Below, piece after piece: positions 34,076-36,465 of a DNA stretch of 36,465 bases; the first letter of the stretch is position 1, and the number at the start of each line of letters is the position of its first letter. Location of the stretch: positions 1 through 36,465 of the forward strand of contig JAQCBZ010000013.1 of assembly GCA_027621355.1 (NCBI GenBank), in the 5' to 3' direction. The notes under the pieces were generated by a model. The model searched no databases and was not told the DNA's origin. It worked only from the letters and a program-made list of their open reading frames with translations. The stretch is from Bacteroidota bacterium. GTDB lineage: Bacteria; Bacteroidota; Rhodothermia; Balneolales; Balneolaceae. The translations under genes were made by a program, and so were the position numbers.

Positions 34076-34563
34076 TAGGACGCAGGTTTGATCGTGACCA
34101 GGGGCTGATCATATTCTACCGCTTGACCATTGGCTGTATGTATCGTCTCAATCACACCATCCATTTCTGCCTCAATCTCGTTCATGATTTTCATGGCCTC
34201 TACGATGCAAATCGTATCTCCCTTTTTCACTGAGCAACCTTGTGTAATGAATGGATCACTATCCGGAGATGCGGCCTCATAGTAGGTGCCTACAATGGGT
34301 GATTTCTGCACGTGACCTCCAGAAACAGGAGCAGCCGGTGTCGCCTCATGACCAGTATCAGCGGAGGTTGTGGTTGAAGCAGGAGCCACAGGGGTTGGGC
34401 TAGGGGCTGGCATGGAGACAGCCTGTGGGGCAAATTGTCCAACAGGAGGGAGTGAGGATTGTTTACTCACCGTAATGGCAAAATCGCCCTCTTCAACCGA
34501 AACCTCTTGAACGGAACTCTCTTCTACGAGTTTAATAATGCTTTTAATCTTCTTTAAATCCAT
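34075..34563 (-). CDS. accB: Acetyl-CoA carboxylase biotin carboxyl carrier protein
   Basis: The 162-residue protein has biotin-acceptor Lys125 in [10 protein letters not shown] within the C-terminal biotinyl domain (about 86-160). The linker (about 37-84) is rich in Pro, Ala, Ser and Thr, as expected of a flexible arm. The N-terminus ([21 protein letters not shown]) is standard. It begins 24 bases after efp; the efp-accB-accC order is widespread in bacteria. Confidence 0.97.
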   Translation of the reverse strand: MDLKKIKSIIKLVEESSVQEVSVEEGDFAITVSKQSSLPPVGQFAPQAVSMPAPSPTPVAPASTTTSADTGHEATPAAPVSGGHVQKSPIVGTYYEAASPDSDPFITQGCSVKKGDTICIVEAMKIMNEIEAEMDGVIETIHTANGQAVEYDQPLVTIKPAS

Positions 34564-34587
34564 AAGTACGACGTCTGTGGTTACAGG

Positions 34588-35160
34588 TTAGCTTTTGGCA
34601 CGTTCAATGTATTCACCTGAACGAGTATCGACTCGAATGGCATCACCAATATTTATAAACAAAGGGACATTTACAGAGGCTCCAGATTCGATTTTTGCGG
34701 GTTTAGACCCTCCTTGTGCGGTGTCTCCTTTTAACCCAGGATCCGTATCGATGACTTTCGTCGTGATGTGTTGAGGAGGTTCCGCATAGAGCACATTATC
34801 GCGCTCTACGTCTACTAAAACCTCGCATATTTCGCCGTCACTAAGATACTCTTTTGCCATCACTCGTCGCTCCTCAAGCATGATTTGCTCATAGGTTTGT
34901 TGATGCATAAAGACAAACATATCCCCTTCACGGTATAAGAACTGGTAGCTATGACGCTCAACTCGCACGGATTCTACAGATTCGCCCGACCGAAAGGTTT
35001 TGTCAATATTTTTGTCGTTCTCTAGACCTCTCAACTTGGTGCGTACAAATGCAGCTCCTTTACCCGGTTTGACATGTTGAAATTCGATAATGGTATAAAT
35101 GTTGTCATCTTGAATGATATTCATACCATTTTTGAAGTCGGCTGTGGTAATTTTAGCCAT
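34588..35160 (-). CDS. efp: Translation elongation factor P
   Basis: The 190-residue EF-P relieves ribosome stalling at polyproline. Lys34 sits at the tip of loop PGKGAAFVRTKLRG, where modification occurs in many bacteria. The three OB-like beta-barrel domains and the GDAIRVDTRSGEYIERAKS C-terminal end are present. The AccB linker encoded downstream contains several Pro pairs separated by one residue. No EpmA or EpmB gene is seen here, so the modification type is unknown. Confidence 0.96.
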   Translation of the reverse strand: MAKITTADFKNGMNIIQDDNIYTIIEFQHVKPGKGAAFVRTKLRGLENDKNIDKTFRSGESVESVRVERHSYQFLYREGDMFVFMHQQTYEQIMLEERRVMAKEYLSDGEICEVLVDVERDNVLYAEPPQHITTKVIDTDPGLKGDTAQGGSKPAKIESGASVNVPLFINIGDAIRVDTRSGEYIERAKS

Positions 35161-35205
35161 AAAACAGGGGAGGAGAGGTTAGTGAGATTTGTTAGTATGC
35201 AAACT

Positions 35206-36465
35206 CTATCCTGTTACAAGGTCGAGCAGTATCAAAAATATAAGGATTGGGCATATGAAGCGAATGAAGAGTGGCCAAACCTTTTGAAAAAAGGAGTTTT
35301 CAAAACCAGGGAATCCATGCTTAAGCTCTTCCATGGCTGCGGGTGTTTTCCATACCCAACCCACAAACAGACTTATTAGAAGTCCGCCAATTGGCAACCC
35401 ATAGGCACTAAAGACGGTGTCAAGGATGTCTATCATCCCTAAATCAAATGAAACCCATATCGCAATGGTTCCAATCACCCCACCCATGAGCCAGGTCGCC
35501 GTATTGCGGGCTACATTAAATTCATCAATGACGTAAGAAACAGAGACCTCAAGTAACGAAATCGTTGAGGTCAACGCAGCAACCGATAGCAATAAGAAAA
35601 AAGTTACCGCTAAACCAAGTCCAAAAATCCCTCCGATGTTATCAAAGACGACAGGGAGAATATTGAAGATAAGCGCTGGACCTGCAATCAATGATCCAGC
35701 GTCATCAAAGACCTGAATACCTTGAGCTTGCGCCACATAAATAGCAGGGATGATGAGCAAACCCGCAATAAAGGCAATGCTTACGTCAGAGAGAGTCACA
35801 ATAGCGGCAGATTGAACCACATTATCCGATTTGGATAGGTAAGATCCATAGGTAATGAGTGCACCAAGCCCCAATGAAAGGGAGAAGAATGACTGCCCCA
35901 GTGCATAGAGAATGAGTTCTCGATTAATTTGACTAAAGTCGGGCTGTAAATAGGCTTTGACTCCAGCGGCTGCACCTTCCATAGGTAAGGTGAGTCCAAT
36001 GAGCACCAATAGCATCACCAGAAGAAGAGGCATCATCGTCTTGGTGGCACGTTCTATCCCTTCTGAGACACCACCACGAACGATAAAAATGGTAGCTACC
36101 ATGAATGATGCAGCAAAGAGGGTGTTTACAACGCCATTACTCGTATCCACAAGGGTTGTGGCAGGCCCCGTCATCCCGACATAATCAAAAATCTCTACAA
36201 ATACATTGCTGAATGACCAACCCGCGATCACAACATAAAAAGAGAGTATCATCGACCCACAGATCACCCCCCAGAATCCAACAGCTTGATAAATTGGGTT
36301 TTTGGAGAGTGCCTTGAAGGCTCCCACTGCATTACGCTGGGTCGCCCGACCCAGAGAAAGCTCAGCTACCATGACGGGTAATCCAATCAGAAAACAACAA
36401 ATAACATAAACAAAAAGGAAGGCGGCACCGCCATTTTCTGCCGTTTCTGTGGGAAAACGCCAAAT
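35206..36465 (-). CDS. Sodium:neurotransmitter symporter-family transporter (5' end missing)
   Basis: The frame stays open from 36372 to the right edge, adding 31 residues that begin IWRFPTETAENGGAAFLF. This matches the unwound TM1 sodium-site motif (NxWRFPxxxxxNGGGAF) of the LeuT/NSS family, so the Met at 36372 is internal and the true start lies outside. The visible 419 residues hold about ten hydrophobic helices, with VMVAELSLGR after TM2 and FFSLSLGLGALITYGSYL in the TM6 region. It is likely an amino-acid/Na+ symporter. It ends 45 bases before efp, in the same direction. Confidence 0.9.
   Translation of the reverse strand: MWRFPTETAENGGAAFLFVYVICCFLIGLPVMVAELSLGRATQRNAVGAFKALSKNPIYQAVGFWGVICGSMILSFYVVIAGWSFSNVFVEIFDYVGMTGPATTLVDTSNGVVNTLFAASFMVATIFIVRGGVSEGIERATKTMMPLLLVMLLVLIGLTLPMEGAAAGVKAYLQPDFSQINRELILYALGQSFFSLSLGLGALITYGSYLSKSDNVVQSAAIVTLSDVSIAFIAGLLIIPAIYVAQAQGIQVFDDAGSLIAGPALIFNILPVVFDNIGGIFGLGLAVTFFLLLSVAALTSTISLLEVSVSYVIDEFNVARNTATWLMGGVIGTIAIWVSFDLGMIDILDTVFSAYGLPIGGLLISLFVGWVWKTPAAMEELKHGFPGFENSFFQKVWPLFIRFICPILIFLILLDLVTG

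Noticed and set aside
1-36465. CRISPR array, insertion sequence, tRNA or rRNA
   Set aside because: No regularly spaced direct repeats, no transposase-like protein, and no cloverleaf or rRNA-like stretch was recognised on reading both strands.

Overview
The window is a compact, gene-dense piece of a bacterial chromosome. It most likely comes from the Rhodothermia/Balneolia side of Bacteroidota. This placement is inference. It rests on a DUF4837 lipoprotein, PorV/PorQ-like outer-membrane barrels next to a secreted protein with a FlgD/T9SS-like C-terminal domain, HprK without visible PTS genes, a CrtC plus CruC-like carotenoid pair, and start codons mostly without Shine-Dalgarno sequences. About 30 protein genes are packed with tiny gaps, and many neighbours overlap by ATGA. 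I saw no insertion sequence, prophage, CRISPR array, tRNA or rRNA.

Layout. (1) 1-4750, minus strand: a five-gene cell-envelope operon. It encodes a lipoprotein, a BNR/Asp-box repeat protein with a sorting-like C-terminus, two PorV-like barrels, and a glycosyltransferase cut by the window edge. (2) 4902-13705, plus strand: a complete tryptophan operon in the order trpL-trpE-trpS-trpG-trpD-trpC-trpF-trpB-trpA, followed by a DUF4837 lipoprotein. (3) 13790-14500, plus: an orphan winged-helix response regulator with a degenerate receiver. (4) 19154-14525, minus: GT2 glycosyltransferase, xerC, hpf, hprK, M23 peptidase. (5) 19222-20340, plus: CrtC-like carotenoid hydratase, divergent from the GT2 gene. 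(6) 27238-20326, minus: CNT nucleoside transporter, three parvulin-type chaperone/isomerase genes ending in surA, tadA, alpha/beta hydrolase. (7) 27302-27514, minus: cold-shock protein; diverging from it, 27669-29047, plus: TM2 protein and mltG. (8) 36465-29104, minus: a sodium:neurotransmitter-symporter-family transporter (cut by the edge), efp, accB, accC, gcvH, guaA and a LpoA/LivK-like periplasmic-binding protein.

The most interesting element is a previously unannotated leader ahead of trpE. A 13-codon peptide (MQTQHSNTNAWWR) with tandem Trp codons is followed by three mutually exclusive RNA pairings: 1:2 (4901-4908 with 4953-4960), an antiterminator (4955-4968 with 4981-4992), and an intrinsic terminator (4971-4979 with 4991-4999 plus a T-run) ending just before the trpE ATG. 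This is the logic of a ribosome-mediated attenuator. Because trpS (tryptophanyl-tRNA synthetase) is the second structural gene, the operon would control not only tryptophan supply but also the enzyme that charges the tRNA the leader senses.

Together the operons describe a free-living cell with its own tryptophan, fatty-acid (AccBC) and guanine-nucleotide synthesis. It also has outer-membrane protein biogenesis factors, peptidoglycan remodelling enzymes (M23 peptidase, MltG, a possible LpoA-like protein) and probably glycosylated, hydroxylated carotenoids. Gaps without genes are all below about 270 bp. The largest (4751-5011) holds a candidate promoter and the trp leader.
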